Positions 10,295 to 19,776 of a stretch of DNA of 64,000 nucleotides are shown here, piece after piece (the first letter of the stretch is position 1; every line of letters begins with the position of its first letter). Under the pieces are notes generated by a model. That model ran no database searches. It had not been told where the DNA came from and saw only the letters and a program-made list of their open reading frames with translations. The stretch covers positions 1,001,922-1,065,921 of the forward strand of contig NZ_JACNYK010000001.1 of the NCBI RefSeq assembly GCF_014692505.1, read 5' to 3'. Position numbers and translations under genes: made by a program. Source of the DNA: Sphingobacterium arenae (lineage in GTDB: Bacteria; Bacteroidota; Bacteroidia; Sphingobacteriales; Sphingobacteriaceae).

Positions 10295-12100
10295 ATGAAG
10301 AAAATATATATTGTTATTGCAGGCCTTCTATTGGGTACAACATCGTGTAAAGATTTTCTGGAACTGCCATCAGAAAAGGATTTTGACAGCTCAACGATTT
10401 TTGAGGACGTAGGGAAGGTGGAAATGGCGGTCTTAGGAGCTTACACCAGTACGTTTAACGCCGAACTCTTTTATCAATTTGGTATGGGAAATGATGAAAT
10501 CTTTTCTACCGAGGGGGAAACCAACTCGAAAAACCAGGTTTCCAATTATGTGTATAGCCCTGCTGTCAGCCCGACGAGTACCTATACGACGATGTACGCC
10601 GGTGTGGAACAAGCTAATGTGTTGATTAGAAATATACCGTTGATGACGAGTGCGGACGAAGCTGAACAGGACAAGCTGAATACACTGCTGGGAGAAGCTT
10701 ATGCTATCCGGGGTATGAATATGCTGCATGTCGTGCGTCATTTTGGTGATGTGCCCTATCCGACTATCCCCGTTGTGGAAATGCCAAACTTCTCCTCGTC
10801 TCGCGTAAGCAGAGATACGATATTGGATGGTTGTGTGCGGGATCTGCAGCAAGCTATTGAATTATTACCTTGGAAGGGCGAGTCGGGGATGCCGGTGGAA
10901 CGTGTGTCAAAGAATGCTGCCTATGGATTGTTGGCGCGCATCGCATTATATGCAGCGGGTTATTCCCTGCGTTGGGATCTGGATAGCTATGCACCGGGTA
11001 GCGTACAATTGGCGCGACGTTCCGATACGCAACGTATTCAAGAACTTTACGAGATCGCACGGGATGCCTGTAAAGCCGTTGTCGATAGAGGAGAAAATGA
11101 GTTGATCGACTACGAAACGATTTTTAGAGATTTGCTCAATGGAAAATATAATCAGGAGTCGATGTTTGAATATGGACAAAAAGGGAACGATCGTAATGAG
11201 ACAAGAATCGGTTACACTAATGGCCTGTTCGCACATAGCCAATCGTTCTACAATAAATCGCAACCCGCTATGGCGGCTTTACCAACGTACTACTTTGAGT
11301 TTGAAGACGGCGACGTTCGCCGCGATGTGACCATTTCGAATTATGCCCTTACGGCAGATAGCGCGCATCAGATGAACACCTATGCCAATCACATGATAGG
11401 TAAATTTCGGGTGAACTGGAAAGCGGATGAAGGCGTGGCGGTAAATAAAAGAGATATCAATTGGATTCATTTGCGGTATGCGGATGTATTGTTAATGTAT
11501 GCGGAAGCAGAAAACGAGTTGAACAATGGGCCGACGGGCGTGGCGGTAGAAATGTACGAAAAAGTGCGTTTGCGTGCCTTCCAAAATGATCGTTCTAAGA
11601 TCGGAGAAACGCCGACAACATATGCGGATTTCAAAAACGCGATCATACAGGAACGGAAGCTAGAGCTGGGCTTTGAAGGTTGGCGCAGAACCGATTTAAT
11701 CCGTTGGGGCATACTGTACGAGAAACTCACGGAAACGAAACAAGAAATACTGGATCTGGCAAACCATACCGGGAAATATACGGAGGTCGCGAGGTATAGA
11801 GCTTATCAGATAACGGATGCAAAGACATTCAATGATCCGACCGTAGCCTTAGATTTTATACCGTTGGAAAATGAACCGACACCAAGTGAAAAAGAGGAAC
11901 TGGAGAGTCAAGGTTATACGATCTTAGATATGTATGGAAGCACAGCCGCCTTTTTTAATAATAGATTCACGGCTAACGAAGTTTGGGTGAAAAATATTTT
12001 CCGTGGGTTGGAAAAGAATAAGGTAGAACTGTTTCCGCTCTCTACCAACACGATCGATGCAAACCCGGGATTACGTGGACAACAGCACCCTCTATATTAA
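10295..12100 (+). CDS. SusD/RagB-family glycan-binding lipoprotein
   Basis: 601 residues. The lipoprotein signal has its cysteine at residue 18 (GTTSCKDFLELP), followed by the SusD N-terminal domain with the typical AYAIRGMNMLHVVRHFGDVPYP motif and the RagB/SusD C-terminal motif (YADVLLMYAEAENELN, IIQERKLELGFEGWRRTDLIRWG, PLSTNTIDANPGL). It partners the SusC encoded 11 bases upstream. The GH105 gene follows after 24 bases, so all three are probably co-transcribed from the repeat-controlled promoter near 7010. Confidence 0.93.
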   Translation: MKKIYIVIAGLLLGTTSCKDFLELPSEKDFDSSTIFEDVGKVEMAVLGAYTSTFNAELFYQFGMGNDEIFSTEGETNSKNQVSNYVYSPAVSPTSTYTTMYAGVEQANVLIRNIPLMTSADEAEQDKLNTLLGEAYAIRGMNMLHVVRHFGDVPYPTIPVVEMPNFSSSRVSRDTILDGCVRDLQQAIELLPWKGESGMPVERVSKNAAYGLLARIALYAAGYSLRWDLDSYAPGSVQLARRSDTQRIQELYEIARDACKAVVDRGENELIDYETIFRDLLNGKYNQESMFEYGQKGNDRNETRIGYTNGLFAHSQSFYNKSQPAMAALPTYYFEFEDGDVRRDVTISNYALTADSAHQMNTYANHMIGKFRVNWKADEGVAVNKRDINWIHLRYADVLLMYAEAENELNNGPTGVAVEMYEKVRLRAFQNDRSKIGETPTTYADFKNAIIQERKLELGFEGWRRTDLIRWGILYEKLTETKQEILDLANHTGKYTEVARYRAYQITDAKTFNDPTVALDFIPLENEPTPSEKEELESQGYTILDMYGSTAAFFNNRFTANEVWVKNIFRGLEKNKVELFPLSTNTIDANPGLRGQQHPLY

Positions 12101-12124
12101 TAAATTTCGTAAAAAGATAAATAA

Positions 12125-13294
12125 ATGAGATATCATATAACCGTTGTAGCTTTTGTTGTTTTCTGTTTCTCCGGTGCGTGGGTTAAAGCACAGGAAAGGA
12201 AACTATATCTGCGATTTGCGGAATCCGAAATGCAACGATTTCCGGAAGCTTGGCAGATTGATCATGGCAAGCGACTTTACTTCGGATACGGTCAGGGACT
12301 GGGCTGTCTAGCCATGTTGAAAATGTGGGAGAAGACCGGCGATCAGAAATATTTCGATTATGTTGAGACGTGGGCAGATACGATCATTAATGAAGAGGGA
12401 AGTATCCATCTCTACAAAAGAGAGACCTACAATATCGATTATATCAATCCCGGTAAAATCCTATTCACGTTATACGAAAAAACGGGGAAAGAAAAATATA
12501 AATTAGCCATTGAAAATTTGATGTCCCAGTTGAAAGTGCATCCCCGTACATTGGAGGGAGCCTACTGGCATAAATTGATTTATCCGCATCAAATCTGGCT
12601 AGATGGTATTTATATGGCGGATCCTTTCATTGCCGCATACGGAAAGTTTACCGGCGATAATGCATATTTTGACGATGTGATCAATCACATTCTCGTAACG
12701 GCGAAGCATACCTATGATCCCCAAACTGGACTTTATTACCACGCTTGGGACGAAAGCAAAAAGCAACAGTGGGCCAATAAAGTGACGGGGCAGTCGCCGA
12801 ACTTTTGGGGACGTAGTATCGGTTGGTGGTTTATGGCATTGGTTGATGTGCTTGATTTTATTCCGGAAGATTACCCGAAAAGAGACGAGATTGTGGCAAT
12901 TATCGACGGCCTTGCTAAGACCCTGCCTAAATATCAAGACGAAGAAGGCTTATGGTGGCAGGTATTGGATCAGGCAGGGAAGGAAAAAAATTATCAGGAG
13001 GCTTCCGTCAACGCCATGTTTATGTACAGTTTTGCAAAAGCGGCTAATAGAGGTTACATCCCCCAATCTTATCACGCCATAGCCGAGAGGACTTTAAAAG
13101 GTATACAAAAAAAGCTGCTAAAGAAAGACGTAGACGGTACACTCACCCTTATCCAATGTAATGCGGTCGCGGGTTTGGGTGGACATCCTTACCGTGACGG
13201 AAGCTATGATTATTACGTCAACGAACGTATCCGGGAAAATGATGCCAAAGCTACAGGGCCGTTTATCATGGGTTTATTGGAATTGGATCAATAA
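12125..13294 (+). CDS. GH105 unsaturated rhamnogalacturonyl/galacturonyl hydrolase
   Basis: 389 residues with a cleavable signal peptide (GAWVKAQ) and a full-length (alpha/alpha)6 barrel of the YteR/YesR family. The catalytic aspartate motif QIWLDGIYMADPF is present, with Asp160 equivalent to the YteR acid, together with the GRSIGWWFMALVDVL motif. The family removes the 4,5-unsaturated uronic acid left at the non-reducing end by pectate or rhamnogalacturonan lyases, via hydration of the double bond. Export suggests it works in the periplasm on imported lyase products, fitting the PL1, PL11 and PL26 enzymes elsewhere in the window. It shares only family-level motifs with the second GH105 at 26960, so the two may prefer different unsaturated products. 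Confidence 0.92.
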   Translation: MRYHITVVAFVVFCFSGAWVKAQERKLYLRFAESEMQRFPEAWQIDHGKRLYFGYGQGLGCLAMLKMWEKTGDQKYFDYVETWADTIINEEGSIHLYKRETYNIDYINPGKILFTLYEKTGKEKYKLAIENLMSQLKVHPRTLEGAYWHKLIYPHQIWLDGIYMADPFIAAYGKFTGDNAYFDDVINHILVTAKHTYDPQTGLYYHAWDESKKQQWANKVTGQSPNFWGRSIGWWFMALVDVLDFIPEDYPKRDEIVAIIDGLAKTLPKYQDEEGLWWQVLDQAGKEKNYQEASVNAMFMYSFAKAANRGYIPQSYHAIAERTLKGIQKKLLKKDVDGTLTLIQCNAVAGLGGHPYRDGSYDYYVNERIRENDAKATGPFIMGLLELDQ

Positions 13295-13388
13295 TCCGGA
13301 TAGGCAGGATAGTCCATGACACCGGCAGTTGTATTTTTCTCTATATTAGAGACATAGACCTGAACAGCGATGTTAAATAAATAAAACC

Positions 13389-14489
13389 ATGACAAAAATA
13401 ACAGGACAACGCGCTGGACATTCCAGAAGAGATTTTATAAAAGCTAGCTTTTTTTTATTGTCGGGTGCGATGGTGACACCGTCTCTTTATGCATTTAATG
13501 CGGGTAATACGCCGGCTTTTGCGTTAAAACCTATCGGTCGCTCGTTCGCTCTGGCAGACTACTACATTTGGTGTTCTTCTCCAATTTGGGGCGATGACGA
13601 CAAAGTACATCTCTTTTATTCCCGTTGGAAGAAAGAGAAGGGTATGAGTGGTTGGATTCGGGGATCGGAGATTGCGCATGCTGTCGCCGAACGCCCGGAT
13701 GCACCTTTTAAAGATCTTGGTGTGGTGCTTCGTCCAAGGGAAGGATATTGGGACAGTACAACCTGTCATAATCCCCTCATTCAGAAAGTTGGGGATACCT
13801 ATTACCTGTTCTATATGGGGAATTCAAATGGAAAAACCGATACCAAACGCATTGGTATTGCTACTTCAAAAAGCTTGGATGGACCTTGGGAACGACTGGA
13901 TAGTCCCACGCTAATGCCGGGAGAGAAGGGCGCTTGGGACGATCATTGTACGACGAATCCTGCCTTTGTGAAGGGGAATGATGGCAAATATTGGCTGTTT
14001 TATAAATCTTGGAATACTGCAGAATACCAAAACCAATCGGGGTCGGTACGGGGAAATCGAAAATACGGCTTAGCAAAGGCAGATCATCCACAGGGACCCT
14101 ATTTAAAAGTGTCGGAGAACCCCGTTATCGATTTCTCGGACAGTCCGAATAATGCGCAACTGGAAGATGCTTTTGTATGGAAGGAAGCAGGGATGTATTA
14201 CATGATTGCCCGGGATATGGGGTTTTATAACCATGAGTTTGGACTGTTGTTGTCTTCTCCGGACGGTCTCCGTTGGTCGGAACCTCAGGTCTCTTATTTG
14301 GATATGAAGAGCTACGTGCAGGAAAGCGATCCTCCCGCGCATCTCAAACGCTTTGGTCGTTTGGAGCGGCCTATGTTATTACTCGACAAACATAAGGGAA
14401 CACCGTGTTACCTCTTTGGTGCGACGCAGGGAGGGACGGCTGAAACATCGACTACTTTTGTCTTCGAGATCGAATCGTATACATTATAG
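13389..14489 (+). CDS. Putative five-bladed beta-propeller glycoside hydrolase (GH43/GH32-like superfamily), Tat-like signal
   Basis: 366 residues. The N-terminus has a twin-arginine-like signal (SRRDFIKASFFLLSG). The body repeats the propeller pattern of an acidic turn followed by a YYLFYMGN- or YWLFYKSW-type strand: HNPLIQKVGDTYYLFYMG, DDHCTTNPAFVKGNDGKYW and LEDAFVWKEAGMYYMIARD. Asp and Glu in the DDH and LED motifs are plausible catalytic residues. The overall look is that of GH43/GH117/GH32-type exo-enzymes, but I cannot assign a CAZy family. It follows the GH105 after 94 bases and probably ends the operon that starts at 7047. A likely role is removal of a side-chain or terminal sugar from pectin oligomers. 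Confidence 0.65.
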   Translation: MTKITGQRAGHSRRDFIKASFFLLSGAMVTPSLYAFNAGNTPAFALKPIGRSFALADYYIWCSSPIWGDDDKVHLFYSRWKKEKGMSGWIRGSEIAHAVAERPDAPFKDLGVVLRPREGYWDSTTCHNPLIQKVGDTYYLFYMGNSNGKTDTKRIGIATSKSLDGPWERLDSPTLMPGEKGAWDDHCTTNPAFVKGNDGKYWLFYKSWNTAEYQNQSGSVRGNRKYGLAKADHPQGPYLKVSENPVIDFSDSPNNAQLEDAFVWKEAGMYYMIARDMGFYNHEFGLLLSSPDGLRWSEPQVSYLDMKSYVQESDPPAHLKRFGRLERPMLLLDKHKGTPCYLFGATQGGTAETSTTFVFEIESYTL

Positions 14490-14519
14490 AAGCCTAAAAA
14501 TCGCAATCACATGGTTTTG

Positions 14520-14583
14520 ATCAGTTTTTAGATGGAATAAGTCAATTTTTAAATGTTCAAGGCGGTCGGGTAGCTTATTTTTG
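14520..14583 (+). promoter_or_regulatory. Second tandem 21-base-period repeat operator plus -7 element, upstream of PL1
   Basis: ATCAGTTTTT at 14520-14529 and GTCAATTTTT at 14541-14550 are 21 bases apart, and the bases between them (AGATggAATAa) also match the first copy (AGATaaAATAc). A perfect TAnnTTTG element (TATTTTTG) lies at 14576-14583, 25 bases after the second repeat; the gap is 26 at the SusC promoter. The PL1 start is at 14675, giving a leader of about 80 bases. The shared geometry says the two operons answer to one regulator. Confidence 0.6.
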
Positions 14584-14674
14584 GATTCGTTGGAATATAC
14601 GTTAAGGATTTTTTTAACGCATCGGACTAATCATTGTAGGGACAAGACTATTCACTTATAAACAATTATTCGAA

Positions 14675-16123
14675 ATGAAGAATAATCCTTTTTTTAGAAA
14701 AACGTTAGCCTTGGTACTGTTTGCGGGACTAGGGACTATCGGCTGCACCAAAGCGGATTTGACGGACGTACGTATTTATACGAAACCAAGTCAGGGGCCT
14801 TTTCCCGATTACGGAGAGGTAGTCGCGTTTCCCGGAGCTGAAGGGTTTGGTCGCAACGCAACCGGAGGCCGTGGAGGCGATGTGTATCGCGTTACCACCC
14901 TAGAAGATAGTGGCGAAGGATCGTTACGGGATGCGGTTAGCCAGCCCGGAAGAATCGTGGTGTTTGACGTGGCGGGTGTAATAAACCTGAAAAGTGTTTT
15001 GGTATTGAACTCCGATTTGACGATCTTGGGGCAGACAGCCCCGGGAGACGGAATTGTTCTTTATGGAAATCGTATTTCTGCTTCAGGAGCTACAAATGTT
15101 ATCTGTCGTTATATCCGCGTAAGGATGGGGAGGAATGGTCCCAGCGGTCAGGATGCCATGGGGATCGCTTCGGGTGAAAATATGATCTTTGACCATATTT
15201 CCGCAACATGGGGACGCGACGAAAATTTTTCCATCAACAGCAATACAACACGAAATATCACCATACAAAATTCCTTCATCGGTCAGGGGTTGCAAAATCA
15301 CTCCTGTGGGGGATTAATGCAGACAACAGAGGAAAATGGCATCACCTTGTTCCGTAACTTGTATATTGACAACAAAACGCGCAATCCGAAAGTCAAAGGC
15401 TTAAACCAGTTTATCAACAATGTAGTGTATAATTGGGGCAGCGGTACAGCCTATGATATGGGAGGTGGCTCGGAGGGACTTTCATTGACCAGTATCGAAG
15501 ATAACTATTTTATCAAAGGACCGGTCGTAAATTGGCAGGAGGTTAGATTGGACGATGGCAGTCTGGAGTTGCAATTGGTACCGATGAACCCATCCCGTCC
15601 GTTTACTGGAGGAAATGAAAATTTCAGCGCGTACTATACCGGTAATTTTTATGATCACGACAAAGATGGAACCCTGAATGGAGTGGAGATTATCCCCGAA
15701 ACCAATTGGGAGGAATATTGCTCGGGCAGTCCGATATTTCTTTCGTCGAGACCAAATGTGTTCCCTGCCATAGAACAACAGACAAATGCGGAGGAAGCTT
15801 ATGCATGGATTGTGGAGAACGGTGGCGCAAGCTTACCAGCCCGTGATCAGGTCGATAGCTATCTGATCGAAGAATTAACCTCGCTGGGAACAAAAGGTAC
15901 AATTATCCAGAACGAACGGGATACCCAACAATATCCATTGGGAGGTGTTGGCGAAATCAACGTAGGCGAAAAACCGCTGGATAGTGACGGCGATGGTATG
16001 CCGGATAGCTTTGAAGATGAACATGATTTGGATAAGAACGACCCGACCGATGCAACGAAGCTGGCTAATAATGGTTACATGAACATTGAAAACTATGTAT
16101 TTTCTATTGGTATCACTAACTAA
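14675..16123 (+). CDS. PL1-family pectate lyase lipoprotein
   Basis: 482 residues. The lipobox is GTIGC (cysteine 24), so the enzyme is probably on the cell surface. The mature start FPGAEGFGRNATGGRGGDVY and the following EDSGEGSLRDAV, the parallel beta-helix repeats, HSCGGLMQ and NPKVKGLNQFINNVVYNWG are typical of Bacteroidota PL1 pectate lyases. These cleave alpha-1,4-polygalacturonan by beta-elimination, using calcium and an arginine base. The C-terminus has a calcium-loop segment of thrombospondin type 3 style (DSDGDGMPDSFEDEHDLD), often found in this group. It opens the long operon 14675-28087 and lies 8 bases before the FISUMP-like lipoprotein gene. Its products would feed the two GH105 enzymes. 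Confidence 0.88.
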   Translation: MKNNPFFRKTLALVLFAGLGTIGCTKADLTDVRIYTKPSQGPFPDYGEVVAFPGAEGFGRNATGGRGGDVYRVTTLEDSGEGSLRDAVSQPGRIVVFDVAGVINLKSVLVLNSDLTILGQTAPGDGIVLYGNRISASGATNVICRYIRVRMGRNGPSGQDAMGIASGENMIFDHISATWGRDENFSINSNTTRNITIQNSFIGQGLQNHSCGGLMQTTEENGITLFRNLYIDNKTRNPKVKGLNQFINNVVYNWGSGTAYDMGGGSEGLSLTSIEDNYFIKGPVVNWQEVRLDDGSLELQLVPMNPSRPFTGGNENFSAYYTGNFYDHDKDGTLNGVEIIPETNWEEYCSGSPIFLSSRPNVFPAIEQQTNAEEAYAWIVENGGASLPARDQVDSYLIEELTSLGTKGTIIQNERDTQQYPLGGVGEINVGEKPLDSDGDGMPDSFEDEHDLDKNDPTDATKLANNGYMNIENYVFSIGITN

Positions 16124-16131
16124 CTACTCCT

Positions 16132-18018
16132 ATGAAATCCATGATAAAAAGTCTGCAAATAGTACTCATCGTCGTTTTATTTGCGAATTGTTCTAAAGAT
16201 GCTTTGCAGCAAATTATTGTAGAGCAACCCAATTCCTTTGTTTTATCGATCAGTGAAGCGAGTGAGCTGACCTATCAGATTAAGGCCAATGATAAGATTG
16301 GTATCAATGGCACCGCCTATCCAGTTCTTTATAATAGTCTGGTCAGTCTGTACGATGTGCCGGTAGAACCAGAATATTTAATCTATTATCCTTCAAACGC
16401 GGAATTTTCAGCGGACAATATGCTGAAATTTAGCTTGCCTGAGACTCAAAAATATGTTAAAGGAGGTGTGGATCCGGCGGGCTATCCATTGTATAGCTTA
16501 ACGGATAATGAGGGGTTGGACAGTATGACAATGAGCCCGGTCTGTGGCGGATTAAAACTGATCGTACCTGCCAACGACCAATTTAGTGCCATTACCTCGG
16601 TATCCATAACTTCCGAAACGGACATCCTGATAGGAGCTGTGCAGGTCAATGGCGAGAACGGACAGTTGGATTTGGTCGAAGAAGGGGCTTCAACGAAAGT
16701 TACGCTAAAGGGAGAAATAGATATTTCTGCTGGACAAGAACTGTTCATCGCCTTGCCGCCGGTGGCGTTCAGTGATGTTTTGGATGTGAAGTTTACGACG
16801 TTAAAAGGTATGGGAACCTGTACCATCGACTTAACGGGACAACATATCGAAAGCGGTAAGCTATTGGCCGTGGACTTGGAAAATATCAATTGGATGGCAA
16901 AAACAGATTATTATGGAAAAGCCAATAGTGTTATCGTTGCTCCGGGCACAGCCTCCGTTACCGTCGATTGTACACCTTATTATACCACAAGTGTACGCTA
17001 TACCTATGAAAATCGTCCGAATGAAGACGAGGATAAACAACCGCGTTCTGCTAAGATGCTGTGGAACGATGTATCTCCCGATTTTGTGAGCGACGTCGCT
17101 TTAGCTGTCGATGGTAAATCGTTTACAGCACAACTTAACGGACAGCGGGGCAACGCCGTGATTGCTATCTACGATCAGGAAGATCCGGATGCAACAGGAG
17201 CAAATATCCTTTGGTCTTTTCATATCTGGGTGACGGAAACGAATGAGATACAGATGGAAACCAATGGTAAAGGAAATACCTACACGATTTTAGACCGTAA
17301 CCTAGGGGCTGTATCGGCGACTCCGGGAGATTGGCGGTCCATTGGTACGCTATACCAATGGGGGCGTAAAGATCCATTCGTCAGTACCGGTAGCATGGGA
17401 CAAAATAGTAATGCGACTATGTATAACCGCAATGGCACCGTGAGCCTGCCTGTTGTCGCCGGAGGAGCAACAACGGGTACAATAGAATACGCTACGCAGA
17501 ACCCAACACGATTTATACGGTCATCCCAAACTGGTAGCAGTACCGGATCCCGACCGTTTCGCTATGCACACGATTGGCTGTATTACGCAGATGATGCGCT
17601 ATGGGGAAATCCGGAAGGATTTAATTTTCCAGCTTTTTCGACCTTGAGCAAGTCCGTCTACGATCCGTCGCCGGCAGGTTACATGGTTGCGCCGGTAGAT
17701 GTATGGTTAAAAGCTTCTTCGGGCACCGATAAGGCCGCTAGTATATTCGCCGACGCCGAGTGGGACGCAACCAATTTGGGCTATCGTGTACAGCATAACG
17801 GACAGGAAAGCTGGTGTACGATCGGCGGTTGGAGAAGCCGTAGCAACGGAAACCTGAGTAATGCCAACTCAACCGGGTATTATTGGAGTAGTAGCGTATC
17901 GGGTGCGGTAAATGCCAACGCTTGGTACATGAGCATAAATTCGGGTGGGGTTACGCTGAAGGGGGCGAATAGCCGTGCTAATTCCAGTTCGATCCGCCCG
18001 GTAAAAATTACCTATTGA
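16132..18018 (+). CDS. Lipoprotein with fimbrillin-like N-terminus and FISUMP (Fibrobacter major paralogous) C-terminal domain
   Basis: 628 residues. The lipoprotein signal ends LFANCSKD (cysteine 20). Residues of about 30-255 look like two beta-sandwich domains of the fimbrillin/Mfa type (VCGGLKLIVPAND, ILIGAVQVNGENGQ, FIALPPVAFSDVL). The remainder has the FISUMP pattern: YTILDRNLGAVS, LYQWGRKDPF, a region rich in aromatic residues, and the ending YYWSSSVSG ... SSIRPVKITY. No catalytic residues are evident. It sits between a PL1 lyase and GH28 enzymes with 8-base gaps on each side, so it is almost surely co-expressed. A surface glycan-binding or scaffold role is my inference; no biochemical function for this architecture is known to me. 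Confidence 0.7.
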   Translation: MKSMIKSLQIVLIVVLFANCSKDALQQIIVEQPNSFVLSISEASELTYQIKANDKIGINGTAYPVLYNSLVSLYDVPVEPEYLIYYPSNAEFSADNMLKFSLPETQKYVKGGVDPAGYPLYSLTDNEGLDSMTMSPVCGGLKLIVPANDQFSAITSVSITSETDILIGAVQVNGENGQLDLVEEGASTKVTLKGEIDISAGQELFIALPPVAFSDVLDVKFTTLKGMGTCTIDLTGQHIESGKLLAVDLENINWMAKTDYYGKANSVIVAPGTASVTVDCTPYYTTSVRYTYENRPNEDEDKQPRSAKMLWNDVSPDFVSDVALAVDGKSFTAQLNGQRGNAVIAIYDQEDPDATGANILWSFHIWVTETNEIQMETNGKGNTYTILDRNLGAVSATPGDWRSIGTLYQWGRKDPFVSTGSMGQNSNATMYNRNGTVSLPVVAGGATTGTIEYATQNPTRFIRSSQTGSSTGSRPFRYAHDWLYYADDALWGNPEGFNFPAFSTLSKSVYDPSPAGYMVAPVDVWLKASSGTDKAASIFADAEWDATNLGYRVQHNGQESWCTIGGWRSRSNGNLSNANSTGYYWSSSVSGAVNANAWYMSINSGGVTLKGANSRANSSSIRPVKITY

Positions 18019-18026
18019 TGATATAG

Positions 18027-19736
18027 ATGAATAAAATAGATATGATGATGAGAAAGACGATATGCCGATTAAAACGTTTCTTGGTGGTTTTGATTTCCGT
18101 GGGATGCTTATCCTGTACAAACGATCAGTCGAAACAAGTAGGCTACGGATATTTATATGAAGATTTACCTTTTGATATGCCCGTTCTGTCACAGCCTACA
18201 TTTCCAGGCAACGAGGTGTCGATCATAGATTTCGGTGGTATCGGAGACGGAACAACGCTGAACACAGAGGCATTTGCCAACGCAATGGAAACACTTTCAC
18301 AAAAAGGAGGTGGACGGCTTCGTGTGCCGGCAGGCGTGTGGTTCACCGGCCCGATTGTTTTTAAGAGCAATATTAATTTGCATTTGGAAGATCGGGCGAT
18401 TATCTTGTTTTCGCCTGACAAAGATTTATATCCCATTGTGGAAACTTCTTTTGAAGGACTCGATACCCGCAGATGTCAGTCGCCGATTTCAGGACGGAAC
18501 TTAGAAAATGTTGCGATAACGGGCAGTGGAGCCATCGACGGTAATGGGCATTACTGGCGTCCATTGAAAAAAGGTAAGGTGTCCGAAAGCTTTTGGAAAC
18601 GCGCAACTTCCTCGGGAGGGGTGTTTAAACGTGACGATTATTGGATGCCGTCTGCTGCATATTTACATGCGGATACCACCAGTGAAATGAATGTGCCACG
18701 TCATTTACAAACGGCGGAAGAATGGCAATCTGTAAGAGACTTCCTACGTCCGGTGATGGTCAGTTTTATGGAATGTAGAAACGTTTTCCTGCAAGGCGTG
18801 ATTTTCCAGAATTCACCCGCATGGAATATCCATCCATTGATGTGTGAAAACGTGATTTTGGACGGAGTGCAGGTCAGAAATCCGTCGTATGCGCAAAATG
18901 GCGATGGACTAGATCTAGAGTCCTGCAAAAATGCGATTATTGTCAACAGTACTTTTGATGTAGGGGATGACGGGATTTGTATAAAATCTGGAAAGGACGA
19001 AGACGGTAGAAAACGTAACCGGGCAACGGAAAATGTTATTATCGACAATTGTACCGTATTCAAAGGTCATGGTGGTTTTGTCGTGGGGAGCGAGATGTCC
19101 GGTGGCGTAAAAAATATTCTTGTTTCCAACTGTCAATTTTTAGGGACAGATGTAGGGCTGCGTTTCAAAAGTCGCCGAGGACGTGGTGGTGTCGTGGAGA
19201 ATATATTCATTCGGGAAATCAGTATGTTTGACATTGCTACGGAACCCCTTCATTTTAATCTATATTATGGTGGCAAGTCCGTTGTAGAATCTTTGGAGGA
19301 TGGTGATGAAATAATCGAGGAGATTCCGCCGGTGGATGAAACCACCCCTACGTTCAGAAATATTTATATCACTGACGTCACCTGTGCCGGCGCACGAAAA
19401 GCGATGTATTTTTACGGGTTGCCAGAACACATGATTGAAAATATCAACGTGGAGAACTTTGTCGTTCATTCCCAATTGGGTGGGGAAATCATGGAGTCAG
19501 CGAAAATAAATCTTAAAAATATGGCTATTTATCCGAAGGAAGGGCCAGCTCTCACGTTACGAAATGTACAAGATGTACAGGTTGAACAACTGCAAACAGA
19601 TGTCCGATCTGCAATTTTTAATCTATCAGGGCGTCGGTCAACGAACATGAATATACTTGGAAATTATCAAGAAGAACAAATTCAGATAGAAAGAGATCTC
19701 CCGTCGGATGCCGTGAAATTAAACGCGGTCAATTGA
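18027..19736 (+). CDS. GH28 polygalacturonase-family glycoside hydrolase, lipoprotein
   Basis: 569 residues, of which the first 36 contain a lipoprotein signal (SVGCLSC). In-frame ATGs at 18042, 18045 and 18048 are alternative starts. The right-handed beta-helix carries all GH28 motifs: Asp293 in NGDGLD, Asp314-Asp315 in GDDG, His348 in GHGG, and Arg379/Lys381 in RFK. The family inverts and cleaves alpha-1,4-galacturonosyl or rhamnogalacturonan linkages. Compared with the two other GH28 enzymes in this window it has an insert at about 190-245 before the catalytic core, which may narrow the cleft and favour exo-action (inference). It is 8 bases after the FISUMP gene in the PL1 operon. Confidence 0.88.
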   Translation: MNKIDMMMRKTICRLKRFLVVLISVGCLSCTNDQSKQVGYGYLYEDLPFDMPVLSQPTFPGNEVSIIDFGGIGDGTTLNTEAFANAMETLSQKGGGRLRVPAGVWFTGPIVFKSNINLHLEDRAIILFSPDKDLYPIVETSFEGLDTRRCQSPISGRNLENVAITGSGAIDGNGHYWRPLKKGKVSESFWKRATSSGGVFKRDDYWMPSAAYLHADTTSEMNVPRHLQTAEEWQSVRDFLRPVMVSFMECRNVFLQGVIFQNSPAWNIHPLMCENVILDGVQVRNPSYAQNGDGLDLESCKNAIIVNSTFDVGDDGICIKSGKDEDGRKRNRATENVIIDNCTVFKGHGGFVVGSEMSGGVKNILVSNCQFLGTDVGLRFKSRRGRGGVVENIFIREISMFDIATEPLHFNLYYGGKSVVESLEDGDEIIEEIPPVDETTPTFRNIYITDVTCAGARKAMYFYGLPEHMIENINVENFVVHSQLGGEIMESAKINLKNMAIYPKEGPALTLRNVQDVQVEQLQTDVRSAIFNLSGRRSTNMNILGNYQEEQIQIERDLPSDAVKLNAVN

Positions 19737-19776
19737 TAGGAGATTATGGTGTTTTAAGATCTGCCTGACTAAAAAA

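Noticed and set aside
13301..13349. GGCAGGATAGTCC...CCGGCAGTTG sequence resembling the promoter box
   Set aside because: The core GCAGGTTGC is disrupted and no TAnnTTTG lies at 20 bases; at most a degenerate copy.
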